Of a stretch of 64,000 nucleotides of DNA, positions 16,691 through 25,705 are shown in pieces. The notes below the pieces were generated by a model. That model saw nothing but the letters and a program-made list of their open reading frames with translations. It made no database searches and was not told the origin of the DNA. Each line of letters opens with the position of its first letter. The stretch's first letter is position 1. The translations under genes were made by a program, and so were the position numbers. Where the stretch lies: contig JAGWAS010000013.1 of NCBI GenBank assembly GCA_021296235.1, positions 24,335-88,334 of the forward strand, written 5' to 3'. Origin of the DNA: Paracoccaceae bacterium. Lineage in GTDB: Bacteria; Pseudomonadota; Alphaproteobacteria; Rhodobacterales; Rhodobacteraceae.

Positions 16691-17941
16691 TCAGACAGCG
16701 ATTCCGGCTGTTTCAACGACTGCGTGCAGAAGCACGTTGACCCCGGCGCTCGCCCATTCCGGGCTGATCTCCTCCGCCTCATTATGAGAAAGCCCATCAA
16801 CGCAAGGACACATGACCATTGCAGTGGGAGCGACCTTATTGATCCAGCATGCATCGTGGCCGGCGCCGGATACAATGTTTCTATGGGAATATCCCAATCT
16901 TTCCGCCGCGTTCCTAACCGCAGACACGCATCCGGCATCAAACTCGACTGGATCGAACCCGCCGACTTTCTCGAATTCAACGGAGAGTCCCATTTGTTCG
17001 CATATCTCCCGGCCACCGTCTTGCAGTCTCCTTTCCATGTCGGCGATGACTTCAATGTTTGGCGACCTGAAATCGACGGTGAACACGGCCTTTCCCGGGA
17101 TCACGTTTCGGCTGTTCGGGTACACGTCGGCATGGCCAACTGCGCCAACCGCATCCGGTTTGTGACTCCAGGCGATGTCGTCGACAAGAAGCAGAATCTT
17201 GGCCATGCCGAGGCCGGCATTGCGCCGCATCGGCATCGGTGTGGAACCGGTGTGGCTATCTTTGCCGTCGATGGTAACCTGTATCCATGAAAGGCCCTGC
17301 CCGTGTGTCACGACACCTATGTCGGTGTCTTCCGCCTCCAGGATTGGGCCCTGTTCGATGTGAAGCTCGAAGAAGGCATGCATGCTGCGTGAGCCGGTCT
17401 CCTCGTCGCCCCTCCAGCCAATGCGCTGCAACTCATCGCCGAATCGTCGCCCTTCCGGGTCGGTGCGTCCATAAGCCCATTCTTGATCATGGACCCCGGC
17501 GAATACCCCCGATGCCAGCATCGCCGGAGCGAAGCGCGTACCTTCCTCGTTGGTCCAGTTGGTGACGACAATCGGCCGCTTGGTTCGGATGTCGAGGTCA
17601 TTGAGCGTTCGGATGATCTCAAGTGCACCAAGTACGCCGAGAACCCCATCATATTTTCCGCCGGTCGGTTGCGTATCGAGATGGGAGCCGACATAAACCG
17701 GCAACGCGTCAGTATCGCTGCCGGGACGGGTGGCGAACATGGTTCCCATGCCATCTATGCCAAGAGTCAGTCCCGCATGACGACACCACGCTGCGAAGAG
17801 TGTCCTTCCTTCAGCGTCTTCATCGGTCAGCGTCTGCCGATTGTTGCCGCCTGCCACTCCGGGGCCAATTTTTGCCATCTCTGCGATTGAGTCCCACAAT
17901 CGGGCACCGTTGATCTTCAGGTTTGCGGATGGAGTGGTCAT
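16691..17941 (-). CDS. Zn-dependent M20-family amidohydrolase, probable N-carbamoyl-beta-alanine amidohydrolase
   Basis: Probable beta-ureidopropionase, releasing CO2, ammonia and beta-alanine from N-carbamoyl-beta-alanine. 416 residues of the allantoate amidohydrolase/carbamoylase group of peptidase family M20. The dimetal centre is readable: His87 in GSHLDTQPTGG, Asp98 in KYDGVLG, Glu132/Glu133 in NEEGTRF, His194 in ELHIEQGP and the late His in LSHNEAEEIS. DSHTGSTPMPMRRNA is the usual dimerisation-domain stretch. The family also contains L-carbamoylases and allantoate amidohydrolases. The operon, 63 bases upstream of hydA, supports the pyrimidine substrate. Confidence 0.87.
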   Translation of the reverse strand: MTTPSANLKINGARLWDSIAEMAKIGPGVAGGNNRQTLTDEDAEGRTLFAAWCRHAGLTLGIDGMGTMFATRPGSDTDALPVYVGSHLDTQPTGGKYDGVLGVLGALEIIRTLNDLDIRTKRPIVVTNWTNEEGTRFAPAMLASGVFAGVHDQEWAYGRTDPEGRRFGDELQRIGWRGDEETGSRSMHAFFELHIEQGPILEAEDTDIGVVTHGQGLSWIQVTIDGKDSHTGSTPMPMRRNAGLGMAKILLLVDDIAWSHKPDAVGAVGHADVYPNSRNVIPGKAVFTVDFRSPNIEVIADMERRLQDGGREICEQMGLSVEFEKVGGFDPVEFDAGCVSAVRNAAERLGYSHRNIVSGAGHDACWINKVAPTAMVMCPCVDGLSHNEAEEISPEWASAGVNVLLHAVVETAGIAV

Positions 17942-17956
17942 TTCGATTTCCTGCCG

Positions 17957-19282
17957 TCAGGCGGAGCGAAGCACGCCGCCAAAGATTCCGATGATCTGAT
18001 CGATATGCGAGCGTTCGGCGATAAGGGGCGGGGAGAGGGCGATCACATCACCGGTGACACGGGTGAGCAGACCCGCCTCATAGGAATTGAGGAACGTTTC
18101 AAATCCCCGTTTCGTCGGCGCGCCTTCAAAAGGCTCGAGTTCAACCGCTCCAACCATGCCGATGTTTCTGATGTCGATTACGCCCGGATGGTCCCTGAGA
18201 CTGTGAAGAGCGTCTTCCCAATAGGGAGCCAAGGCCTTGGCTTTCTCAAACAGGCCTTCTTCCCGGTAGATTTCGAGCGTGGCGATTCCAGCAGCGCAGG
18301 CAACCGGATTTGCGGAGTAGGTGTAGCCATGGAAAAGCTCAATCAAATACTCAGGTCCGGTCATGAAGGCATCATGGATCTTGGCCGAAGAAAGGACGGC
18401 ACCCATCGGGATCACACCGCTGGTCAGCCCTTTGGCGCAGGTAATCATATCCGGGCTCACGCCGAACCGTTGAGCCGCGAACGGCTCGCCAAGTCTTCCG
18501 AAACCAGTGATGACCTCGTCGAAAATCAACAAAATTCCATGCTTGTCACAAATCTCGCGAATGCGCTCAAGATACCCCACCGGAGGCACGAGCACTCCTG
18601 TTGATCCTGCAACGGGTTCAATGATGACAGCGGCAATGGTTTCACCACCGTGCAACGCAGCGATTCGCTCCAGATCCTCCGCCAATTCCGCACCGTGCTG
18701 CGGGCAGCCTCTGGAAAATGCGTTCCTGTCCGGCAAATGGGTGTGGCGCAGGTGATCGACGCCGGTGAGGAGGGAACCAAAGACCCTGCGGTTGTTGACA
18801 ATCCCCCCGACTGAAATGCCGCCGAAATTCACTCCGTGATAGCCGCGTTCACGCCCGACAAGCCGGGTGCGTTGCCCCTCGCCGCGAGCACGATGATAGG
18901 CAATCGCAATCTTGAGGGCACTGTCCACCGATTCGGATCCCGAATTGGTGAAGAACACATGGTCAATGCCTTCCGGCGCGATGTCGATGATTTGGTTGGC
19001 CAACTGAAACGACTTCGGATGGCTAATCTGGAAAGCGGGTGCATAATCAAGTTCCGCAACCTGCTGCTGAATCGCTTCAACGATCTTCGGACGGTTGTGT
19101 CCCGCATTGCAGCACCACAATCCCGCGGATCCATCCAGAACATCCCTGCCATCGGATGTTCGGTAGAACATTCCATCTGCGGAAACGAACATCCTGGGAG
19201 ACTTCTTGAATTGCCGGTTTGCAGTGAAGGGCATCCAGAACGCACTGAGATCGTTCGGCCATTGTTGTTGATCCAAAGCCAT
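17957..19282 (-). CDS. Class III aminotransferase, probable beta-alanine:pyruvate transaminase
   Basis: PLP enzyme, 441 residues, likely converting beta-alanine (or 3-aminoisobutyrate) to the semialdehyde and so finishing pyrimidine breakdown. Seen are FWMPFTANRQFK near the N-terminus, the cofactor region TNSGSESVDSALK, FDEVITGFGR with Asp255, and the Schiff-base Lys284 in CAKGLTSG. This pattern is that of the omega-amino acid:pyruvate group. It is the first gene of the seven-gene operon, 15 bases ahead of the amidohydrolase, so the promoter should lie upstream of 19282. Confidence 0.88.
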   Translation of the reverse strand: MALDQQQWPNDLSAFWMPFTANRQFKKSPRMFVSADGMFYRTSDGRDVLDGSAGLWCCNAGHNRPKIVEAIQQQVAELDYAPAFQISHPKSFQLANQIIDIAPEGIDHVFFTNSGSESVDSALKIAIAYHRARGEGQRTRLVGRERGYHGVNFGGISVGGIVNNRRVFGSLLTGVDHLRHTHLPDRNAFSRGCPQHGAELAEDLERIAALHGGETIAAVIIEPVAGSTGVLVPPVGYLERIREICDKHGILLIFDEVITGFGRLGEPFAAQRFGVSPDMITCAKGLTSGVIPMGAVLSSAKIHDAFMTGPEYLIELFHGYTYSANPVACAAGIATLEIYREEGLFEKAKALAPYWEDALHSLRDHPGVIDIRNIGMVGAVELEPFEGAPTKRGFETFLNSYEAGLLTRVTGDVIALSPPLIAERSHIDQIIGIFGGVLRSA

Positions 19283-20727
19283 GACTAAAGCCTTTCAAAT
19301 CCCCGGCGCGCCAGCGACGGGTGGTGGTCATCGGCATTGATGGCCGATCGCTCTTGCTAGCAGAGAAAGGCAACGAGTCAAGATTTAGCATGCAGCAATT
19401 TTGCAATTCCTGCTTGCGTATTGAGGGGTGGCATACCCGGCGATTGGCATTTGGCGGCATCCCAACTCGGATCCCAACAAGAGATGCAGTTTTTGGCACA
19501 TTTCGAATTGGCGCAGAACATGGACCGAAGCCGAATACCATCATGGCAAATTGAAGGTCGGACCATATGTTCAGCCTCGAATGCGCTGGCGGAACGAATC
19601 AGAATGAAGATGCGACGTATCCGTTGAAACTGCTCTGGCGAGCCTGTGGCAGATTGAACAGGCCGGCGGGCAGGGCGCCTTTGGCAATTCGTGCACGGAT
19701 CTGCAAATTCGGAAGTGCGAATCTGACCGCTTTGATCGAGAACTTAACCATCGTAATCTCGACTTCAGTCGTCTTTTGCAGGGAATTGACGTCCGCATTG
19801 ACCCTCACGATTGCGGGAACGTTCACAAGGTTCGGTGCGATCGGGGTAACACGCCCAGCCGAATCGGTTTTTTCCGGACAGAGAATCGCGTTCCCCGCCC
19901 GGGTCGAACTGTACTCGCCACTTGAGAACACGTTGCTTCGGAGTGCGGTGGAGATTGGAGCGACGACGAAGCAGCTCGCCGAATTTGACCTCAAGTCACA
20001 ATTCCAGGATGGCATGTGCATCGAAAACACCTTCCCGTCCGAACCGTTCGGAGAGGGTGTCCGGCCGACGTTTCCAGATCAGTTCTGCCTTTCGCGGCGG
20101 CGGCCGCATCGGCGGTGTAGCTGCGCGATCGCTGGTCCAGATCCCGATAATCGGCTTGTGCTGTCAGTGCGGCTTGGGCAAATCATGTTCTGATCGACAA
20201 TCCGAACGGCACATCCGGCTGTCAGCGGGGTGTCAAGCGGGCATCCATCCCGCCTTACTGCAGGTCAATTTGCGGGACAGCCCCGGATCCGCCGCTGGCG
20301 TCAATTCGGGCGGCCGCAAGATGCAGACTTATTCGCATCTGTAGCCGGAAACTCCGTCATTTGGTTTCCCTTGCCTTGTGCTGATCAATTCCGGCTCTTC
20401 AATTTTTATGACATGAAGAAAGACATGGAGGAATGGAGCAATCGCATTTGTGGTGCGCCGAGAACTGTCTTGGGATTGGGGCTTTGCCTTTGCAGCATTT
20501 CAACAGGTCAGCCGGGCATTAATCTTTCAGTGAATTCCATACATCTTCTGGAAAGCAAGATTGCCAAGTGTGGTGAAAGCAGTGACATCATCCTTCACGC
20601 AGTGCTCAGTTGCATCGGTTTCAATTGTTTTATCAGTTGGGGCCGCCGTTGCATTAGACATCGCGGTGCCAGCCGGAAAATGCCGCCATCAATGGATATG
20701 GGTTCGCGCCAACCTCGGCAGCAGTAG
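19283..20727. other. 1.4-kb stretch with no supportable gene
   Basis: Six-frame reading gives only short or low-plausibility frames (for example 208 codons on plus from 19567 and 143 on minus from 19599). None has a recognisable domain, a good ribosome site or the codon pattern of the neighbours. The promoter of the aminotransferase operon should be at its left end. It lies directly downstream of the Slam-like gene, where a partner lipoprotein could be expected. No lipobox was recognised on the minus strand. Confidence 0.5.
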
Positions 20728-22041
20728 TCAGAACGTGCGCGAAATGCCAAAAATGATTCCGCTATTGCGGTACGAGAGGGTTGGAATATTGGAGTTGTTC
20801 CTCTCGAGTGACAAGCCAACATGGGGCACGAACTCACCGTACTGCAATGCGCGGTGAAACACTCGTGCGCTGAGACGAATTTGCTTGTCAGTTCGGACCC
20901 TGTTGACGAGCGTGTTTGGGGCAGAATGCCGACGCACATGGAAGCTGGCGCTCGACGACAATGTCAAACCGCCCTTGAAGGCGCGTGAGGCCGCGAGCCC
21001 GAGAACTGCCATCCGACTGCCAAGATGGCCCGTCCGGGCCGTAACCGACTCCAATTCGAATTTCGTGCGGATTGAAGTTTGACTATCTACGGCGAAAGTT
21101 AGTCTGGGGGAAACGGCGGAATGCCAGCCGTCCTTATCCCTATCGCCCATCCTGTCATGAGACTTGTGCTCAATGCTTGCGGTAACATGGAGTCGGGTTT
21201 TGTCTGACAGGCGGAACTGCCCGCGCACCCAAGGGCCAATTTGCCCGCTGTTGGCTTTACCATCCAGCCAGCGACGCCCCAGTCGCAGGCCGCCCGATAC
21301 GCTTCCATCATCATACAACCGAGCCAAGCCAATCTCCCCCTCGACCGAGATGTCATTCCAATCCGACTGCTCATAGAGTTTGACTGCGCCGGAGGCGGCG
21401 AGCACCGCACGCAGGTTCTTTCCAAGTGCCGGTGAGAAGGACGCACCGCCTGATACCAACATTCCAATTCCTGATGACGTTTCTGGACTGGTGAACTGAA
21501 ATCCGCCCAAGGATGTCGTTCCTCCACTGGACTTGGTTTCCGGCAGCATCGCAGCGGAGACCGAAGCCGACAATCGTCTGCGCGCGTCGATCCGGCCAAG
21601 AAACCCCTTTACAGCATCTTCGACTGAGGCAGGCAGGCGGGTTGCCAACATCGCCTCGAAATGATGTTTGGCCCGTTCGTCGCGTCCGATGGCGAAATAA
21701 GTACGGGCCAATTCGAGTCTCACCCTTGCCAAGTCAGGCCGAAACGCCAATATCGTTTCGAACCGGGTTGCGGCACTTTTCGGCATACCAAGCCGCAATT
21801 CGATTTGGCCGAGCAGAAACAAGCGCTCGATTTCCGCCTTTTCATTCTGCGGTCGCGCCTGTTCGAGGAAGGCACGAGCATCACGCAGCCGGCCAGCCAT
21901 GAGGAGCATCCGACCCGCATGCATGTCCGAGATTTCAATCGGTGGGCCTGCGGCCGGTTGGACCGACTGGCTCGCCACCGGATTCAGGGTGGCGATGGAA
22001 AATACTGCGGCGACCCACAGGGCCAACAGGCGGATGTGCAT
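20728..22041 (-). CDS. Slam-like outer-membrane protein (TPR plus DUF560 barrel)
   Basis: 437-residue predicted outer-membrane protein. A signal peptide (MHIRLLALWVAAVFSIA, cleavage near ASQS) is followed by a helical TPR-type region to about residue 140 (GRMLLMAGRLRDARAFLEQA, LFLLGQIELRLGMPKSAATRF, RLELARTYFAIGRDERAKHHF). A C-terminal beta-barrel of about 300 residues ends in the terminal Phe of GIIFGISRTF. This is the architecture of surface lipoprotein assembly modifiers (Slam, type XI secretion), which move lipoproteins or small proteins to the cell surface. It lies 98 bases behind preA on the same strand. No partner substrate gene is evident. The family call is from architecture, so a related TPR-barrel protein is possible. 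Confidence 0.72.
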   Translation of the reverse strand: MHIRLLALWVAAVFSIATLNPVASQSVQPAAGPPIEISDMHAGRMLLMAGRLRDARAFLEQARPQNEKAEIERLFLLGQIELRLGMPKSAATRFETILAFRPDLARVRLELARTYFAIGRDERAKHHFEAMLATRLPASVEDAVKGFLGRIDARRRLSASVSAAMLPETKSSGGTTSLGGFQFTSPETSSGIGMLVSGGASFSPALGKNLRAVLAASGAVKLYEQSDWNDISVEGEIGLARLYDDGSVSGGLRLGRRWLDGKANSGQIGPWVRGQFRLSDKTRLHVTASIEHKSHDRMGDRDKDGWHSAVSPRLTFAVDSQTSIRTKFELESVTARTGHLGSRMAVLGLAASRAFKGGLTLSSSASFHVRRHSAPNTLVNRVRTDKQIRLSARVFHRALQYGEFVPHVGLSLERNNSNIPTLSYRNSGIIFGISRTF

Positions 22042-22139
22042 GGGTCGTCGCGTTCCTTTGGTTGCTGCTGCTCTGGCTGTTTGTTTCCGCCGAACCAGCC
22101 TTGCAGCAACTATTCGGCTTCGGTTTACTTGTCAGGAAG

Positions 22140-23441
22140 TTACTCGGCAGCCCTTGCCATCGGGTTGTTGGGGTGGGTGGTCCAGTTCCGGTAGCTGTCG
22201 TCAACCGTTTCACCGGTTCTCAAATCCACATCTCCCGGTTTCAGTTCCTCCATGGTTATGCAGTTGTCGACTGGGCAAACATTGACGCACATGTTGCAAG
22301 CGACGCATTCGTCATCAAGGACTTCGAAGACCCGATCAGGTCTGATGGCAATCGCCTGATGTGAGGTGTCCTCGCAGACGGCATAGCACCGTCCACATTT
22401 AATGCAGAGTTCCTGATCGATTCTGGCCTTGGTTACGTAATTGAGGTTCAGATTCTGCCAGTCCGCTACATTTGGGACTGCAAGGCCCATGAAGTCGGAA
22501 ACGGAGGAATATCCCTTTTCCTCCATCCAAAGCTCAAGGCCAGAAACGAGTTCGTCAATGATCTTGAATCCATAAGTCATGGCTGCCGTGCAAACCTGGA
22601 CATTTCCGGAGCCCAAGGCGATGAACTCTGCTGCATCCCGCCAGGTGGTGATTCCTCCGATTCCGGAAATCGGAAGTTTCGAGGTTTCGGGATCCCTGGC
22701 GATTTCAGCAACCATGTTGAGTGCAATCGGCTTGACCGCCGGACCGCAATAGCCGCCATGCGATCCTCTCCCGTCAATTGATGGTTCGGGACTGAAGGTG
22801 TCGAGGTTTACGCTCGTGATTGAGGACACGGTGTTGATCAGTGAGACCGCGTCGGCACCGCCGGCCTTCGCCGCGCGAGCCGGGAATCTGATATCGGTAA
22901 TGTTCGGGGTGAGTTTAACAATCACCGGCATCCTGGTGTTGGCCTTAACCCACCGGGCGACCATCTCGATGTATTCGGGTACCTGTCCCACTGCGGACCC
23001 CATTCCGCGTTCACTCATGCCGTGCGGACAGCCGAAATTCAGTTCAACACCGTCGGCGTCGGTTTCCTCCACCATGGGCAGAATGGTTTTCCACGGACCT
23101 TCCTCACAGGGAACCATGAGACTTACGACAACTGCGCGATCGGGAAACTCACGCTTGATGGCCTTGATCTCGGAAAGATTGGTTCCGAGGGGCCTGTCGG
23201 TGATGAGTTCAATGTTGTTGAGGCCGAGCAGCCTCCGGTCCGCTCCCCAAACCGCACCGTAGCGAGGTCCGTTTACGTTAACGATGTGAGGGTCAAGACC
23301 AAGCGTTTTCCAGACAACCCCGCCCCAACCGGCACTGAACGCCCGGCGGACATTATATTCCTTGTCCGTCGGCGGTGCCGAGGCAAGCCAAAACGGGTTC
23401 GGTGAGTTGATTCCCAAAAAATTGGACTGCAGTGAAGGCAT
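22140..23441 (-). CDS. preA: NAD(P)-dependent dihydropyrimidine dehydrogenase subunit PreA
   Basis: Catalytic subunit reducing uracil and thymine to the 5,6-dihydro forms. 433 residues: an N-terminal FMN-binding TIM barrel like dihydroorotate dehydrogenase (PFWLASAPPTDKEYN, GVELNFGCPHGMSERGMG, VIVKLTPNITDI, ISGIGGITTWRDAAEF) and a C-terminal ferredoxin domain with two 4Fe-4S motifs (CIKCGRCYAVC and CVACNMCVNVCPVDNC). It lies 44 bases downstream of preT. Together with the linked operon this gives the complete path from uracil to the semialdehyde. Confidence 0.95.
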   Translation of the reverse strand: MPSLQSNFLGINSPNPFWLASAPPTDKEYNVRRAFSAGWGGVVWKTLGLDPHIVNVNGPRYGAVWGADRRLLGLNNIELITDRPLGTNLSEIKAIKREFPDRAVVVSLMVPCEEGPWKTILPMVEETDADGVELNFGCPHGMSERGMGSAVGQVPEYIEMVARWVKANTRMPVIVKLTPNITDIRFPARAAKAGGADAVSLINTVSSITSVNLDTFSPEPSIDGRGSHGGYCGPAVKPIALNMVAEIARDPETSKLPISGIGGITTWRDAAEFIALGSGNVQVCTAAMTYGFKIIDELVSGLELWMEEKGYSSVSDFMGLAVPNVADWQNLNLNYVTKARIDQELCIKCGRCYAVCEDTSHQAIAIRPDRVFEVLDDECVACNMCVNVCPVDNCITMEELKPGDVDLRTGETVDDSYRNWTTHPNNPMARAAE

Positions 23442-23485
23442 TGTTTTTCCTTTCCCAGTCTAAGTGGCCCACGGGCACTCGGCAC

Positions 23486-24841
23486 TCAATCCCTCGACAG
23501 CAACCGGTGGATGTCCTCAGCTGCATCCCGACCTTCGGCTACCGCTGTAACGGTCAGGTCATTTCCGCCCGACGCGCAGTCACCGCCGGCCCATACACCG
23601 GTCATGCTAGTGCGTCCCGGTCCGGACACGCAAATCTTGCCGCCCTCAATATCAAGGATATCGAACCTGTCTTCGAGCCGTTGCCCGATTGCGATGAAGA
23701 CTTGATCGGCGGGCAGGCGAAATGTCTCCCCGGTTCCGAGAATGCCATGTTCGGTTGTTTCTGTGCGTTCGAACTCAACGAGCCGGGATTTTCCTTCGGA
23801 AATAATCTTTACCGGCCGTGAGTCAGCTACGATCCTGACGCCCTTGGATGTCGCCAGATCCTGTTCAAAGATCGACGCACTCATTTTCTGCTTTGCACCC
23901 CGATAGGCGATCGTAACCGTCTGCGCACCAAGAAGTTTGGACTGGATCGCGGCATCGATCGCCGTCATTCCACCTCCAATCACAACCACGTCCCTCCCTA
24001 CGGCGATGCCGGAGAGGTCGGAGGCCTGTCTCAACCGGGCAATGAAACGAACGGCGTCCTCCACATTGCCGAGGTTCGCTCCCTCAATTGCGATTGAATT
24101 GACACCACTCAAACCGAATCCGAGAAACACGGCGTCAAATTCCGTCCTGAGTTCATGCAATCTGACCAAGTCCACCGGTTCCTCTCCGATGCACAAAGAG
24201 ATGCCACCGATGGAGATCAGCCAATCCACTTCCTTGGCGGCAAATTGGTTGACGGTTTTGTATGCAGCAATTCCATACTCATTGAGGCCGCCGGGCTTGG
24301 ATCTGGCCTCGAAAACCGAAACGTCGTGCCCCTTCATTGCGAGTCTGTGTGCGCAAGCCAGCCCTGCCGGTCCAGCGCCGACAACAGCGACGGATTTTCC
24401 TGTTGGCGCGGCCCGCGAATATGGATGAGTGCCGATTGCCATCAATGCGTCGGTCGCAAAGCGCTGAAGTCTACCGATCTCGACCGGTTTTCCTTCGGCC
24501 GCCTCCCTGACGCAGGCTTCCTCGCACAGAGTTTCCGTCGGACAGACGCGAGCGCACATCCCTCCAAGGATATTGCTGTCGAATATTGTTTTGGCCGCTG
24601 CCTTTTCGGCGCCCGAGGCAATTTGGCGAATGAATAGGGGAATGTCGATTTCGGTCGGGCAAGCTTCGATGCAAGGGGCTTCGTAGCAGAAATAGCACCT
24701 GTCCGCGGCAACCGCTGCCTCATGTCCGGTTAAGGGTGGATGCAGGTCCTTAAAGTTGGCGTGATACTCCTCCGGTTCAAGCCGACCGGGAACAATGCCT
24801 GAGTAATGCCGTGAATTCGACAATTCCGATCTCCTTGCCAA
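23486..24841 (-). CDS. preT: Dihydropyrimidine dehydrogenase subunit PreT
   Basis: Electron-delivering flavoprotein, 451 residues, related to the GltD small-subunit family. The N-terminal Fe-S region has CYFCYEAPCIEACPTEID and GGMCARVCPTETLCEEACV. The FAD Rossmann motif is VVGAGPAGLACAHRLA, and the NAD(P)H motif VIGGGMTAIDAA; the FAD-closing GVWAGGDCASGGND is near the C-terminus. It accepts electrons from the nicotinamide and passes them to PreA. The start has a long leader of 247 bases to the tRNA gene, with a candidate operator just upstream. Confidence 0.93.
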   Translation of the reverse strand: MARRSELSNSRHYSGIVPGRLEPEEYHANFKDLHPPLTGHEAAVAADRCYFCYEAPCIEACPTEIDIPLFIRQIASGAEKAAAKTIFDSNILGGMCARVCPTETLCEEACVREAAEGKPVEIGRLQRFATDALMAIGTHPYSRAAPTGKSVAVVGAGPAGLACAHRLAMKGHDVSVFEARSKPGGLNEYGIAAYKTVNQFAAKEVDWLISIGGISLCIGEEPVDLVRLHELRTEFDAVFLGFGLSGVNSIAIEGANLGNVEDAVRFIARLRQASDLSGIAVGRDVVVIGGGMTAIDAAIQSKLLGAQTVTIAYRGAKQKMSASIFEQDLATSKGVRIVADSRPVKIISEGKSRLVEFERTETTEHGILGTGETFRLPADQVFIAIGQRLEDRFDILDIEGGKICVSGPGRTSMTGVWAGGDCASGGNDLTVTAVAEGRDAAEDIHRLLSRD

Positions 24842-24853
24842 GAGAAATTATCG

Positions 24854-24874
24854 TACCATTAGTTGGTAGGACAA
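24854..24874. promoter_or_regulatory. Candidate operator upstream of preT
   Basis: Twelve to thirty-three bases upstream of the preT start is the imperfect palindrome TTGGTAGGACAA (24863-24874). It fits the TNGTNNNACNA-type half-site pattern of FadR/FCD GntR repressors. It overlaps an inverted repeat TACCA-TTAGT-TGGTA at 24854-24868. Position suggests repression of preTA; the regulator is not in the window. This is inference from motif shape alone. Confidence 0.3.
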
Positions 24875-25088
24875 TTCCACCCAAAACGATTTAGATGCAC
24901 AAACGGCCACACCGTGTTTGGGTCACTTCGCTGGTTCTGCGTTGCCGCGCCGCTTGGAAATCCTTGCTTCCGGACCTGTTGTGCCTGCGAGCTTTGGCGC
25001 CAACTTGGATGAGGCCGATACAGTGGGTTGAAAACAGCTGAAAGTCGGCTCTTGTCGACGCTTCCCAGTTGAGGTTACTAGTGTCCTT

Positions 25089-25178
25089 GGAGACGTGGCC
25101 GAGTGGTTGAAGGCGCTCCCCTGCTAAGGGAGTAGGCGGGGAACCGTCTCGAGGGTTCGAATCCCTCCGTCTCCGCCA
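25089..25178 (+). tRNA. tRNA-Ser (anticodon GCU)
   Basis: A 90-base cloverleaf. Acceptor arms GGAGACG and CGTCTCC pair, followed by discriminator G and an encoded CCA. The anticodon loop reads CT-GCT-AA within stem CCC/GGG, and the T arm contains GAGGGTTCGAATCCCTC. A long variable arm (type II tRNA) separates anticodon and T arms, as expected for serine. It decodes AGC/AGU. It marks the start of the disturbed region to the right. Confidence 0.96.
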
Positions 25179-25186
25179 ATCTCCAT

Positions 25187-25216
25187 CCCCGCCGCGGGGC
25201 TGACGCGGTTGTTTTT
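25187..25216 (+). terminator. Possible terminator after tRNA-Ser
   Basis: CCCCG-CCG-CGGGG stem-loop at 25187-25199, followed after twelve bases by five Ts at 25212-25216. The gap between stem and T-run is longer than in a textbook terminator, so confidence is limited. Confidence 0.35.
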
Positions 25217-25670
25217 CGAGTTCGCGTACGAAAGCGAGGCGACATTCCCGCCTCCCTTTTTCCGTGCCAGCGCGCTGCGGCGAGGTTGCCGTCCAAAATC
25301 CTTGAGACGCCTTTTGGCGCTGAGCTGCCCGTTCGACCCGACAGCGTCCGGAACCGCGTGCGAATCATTCGGTAAAGTTCCGGAATTCTCTCAGCCAACT
25401 GGGGAGCTGACCGGCGGAGCCGGTTCAGCGCCTCGCCAATTATTCCAACAAAATGACCTGCAACCCAACAGCAATCGCCTACGTAACGCCGCAGGAGTGC
25501 CCGCCTCCTTCAGCTAAGGATGCGTACTGGCCTGTGCTTGATCCGGCTGCCGGTTCACGACCTTTCCTCGTTCAGCCAGCTGGCCATCGACTGCGTTGAG
25601 GCAGGTGCATCCGACCTGACCGTCCAGTCGGATCGCTGCCAAGTCGGACCGCGCCAACAGCTTCCTGATG
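25217..25670. other. Spacer after tRNA-Ser, no gene seen
   Basis: No frame here has a recognisable product. The frame antisense to the tRNA is a known kind of artefact. The right end grades into the transposase remnant that starts near 25671. Confidence 0.5.
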
Positions 25671-25705
25671 AAGTCTCGTATGACAGGATGGCGCTGCTAC
25701 CCGAA
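25671..25705 (+). repeat. 35-bp dispersed repeat, copy 1 (inverted copy at 53101)
   Basis: These 35 bases are identical to the reverse complement of 53101-53135. Weaker similarity continues to about 25850 and correspondingly down to about 52960. The repeat lies in the transposase remnant, so both are fragments of the same insertion-sequence family. Confidence 0.85.

Noticed and set aside
19567..20193. 208-codon plus-strand frame in the unexplained spacer
   Set aside because: No ribosome site, no domain, atypical composition and no neighbour logic.
25078..25398. 106-codon minus-strand frame with TEGFEPSRRF
   Set aside because: It is the well-known spurious frame antisense to a serine tRNA gene.
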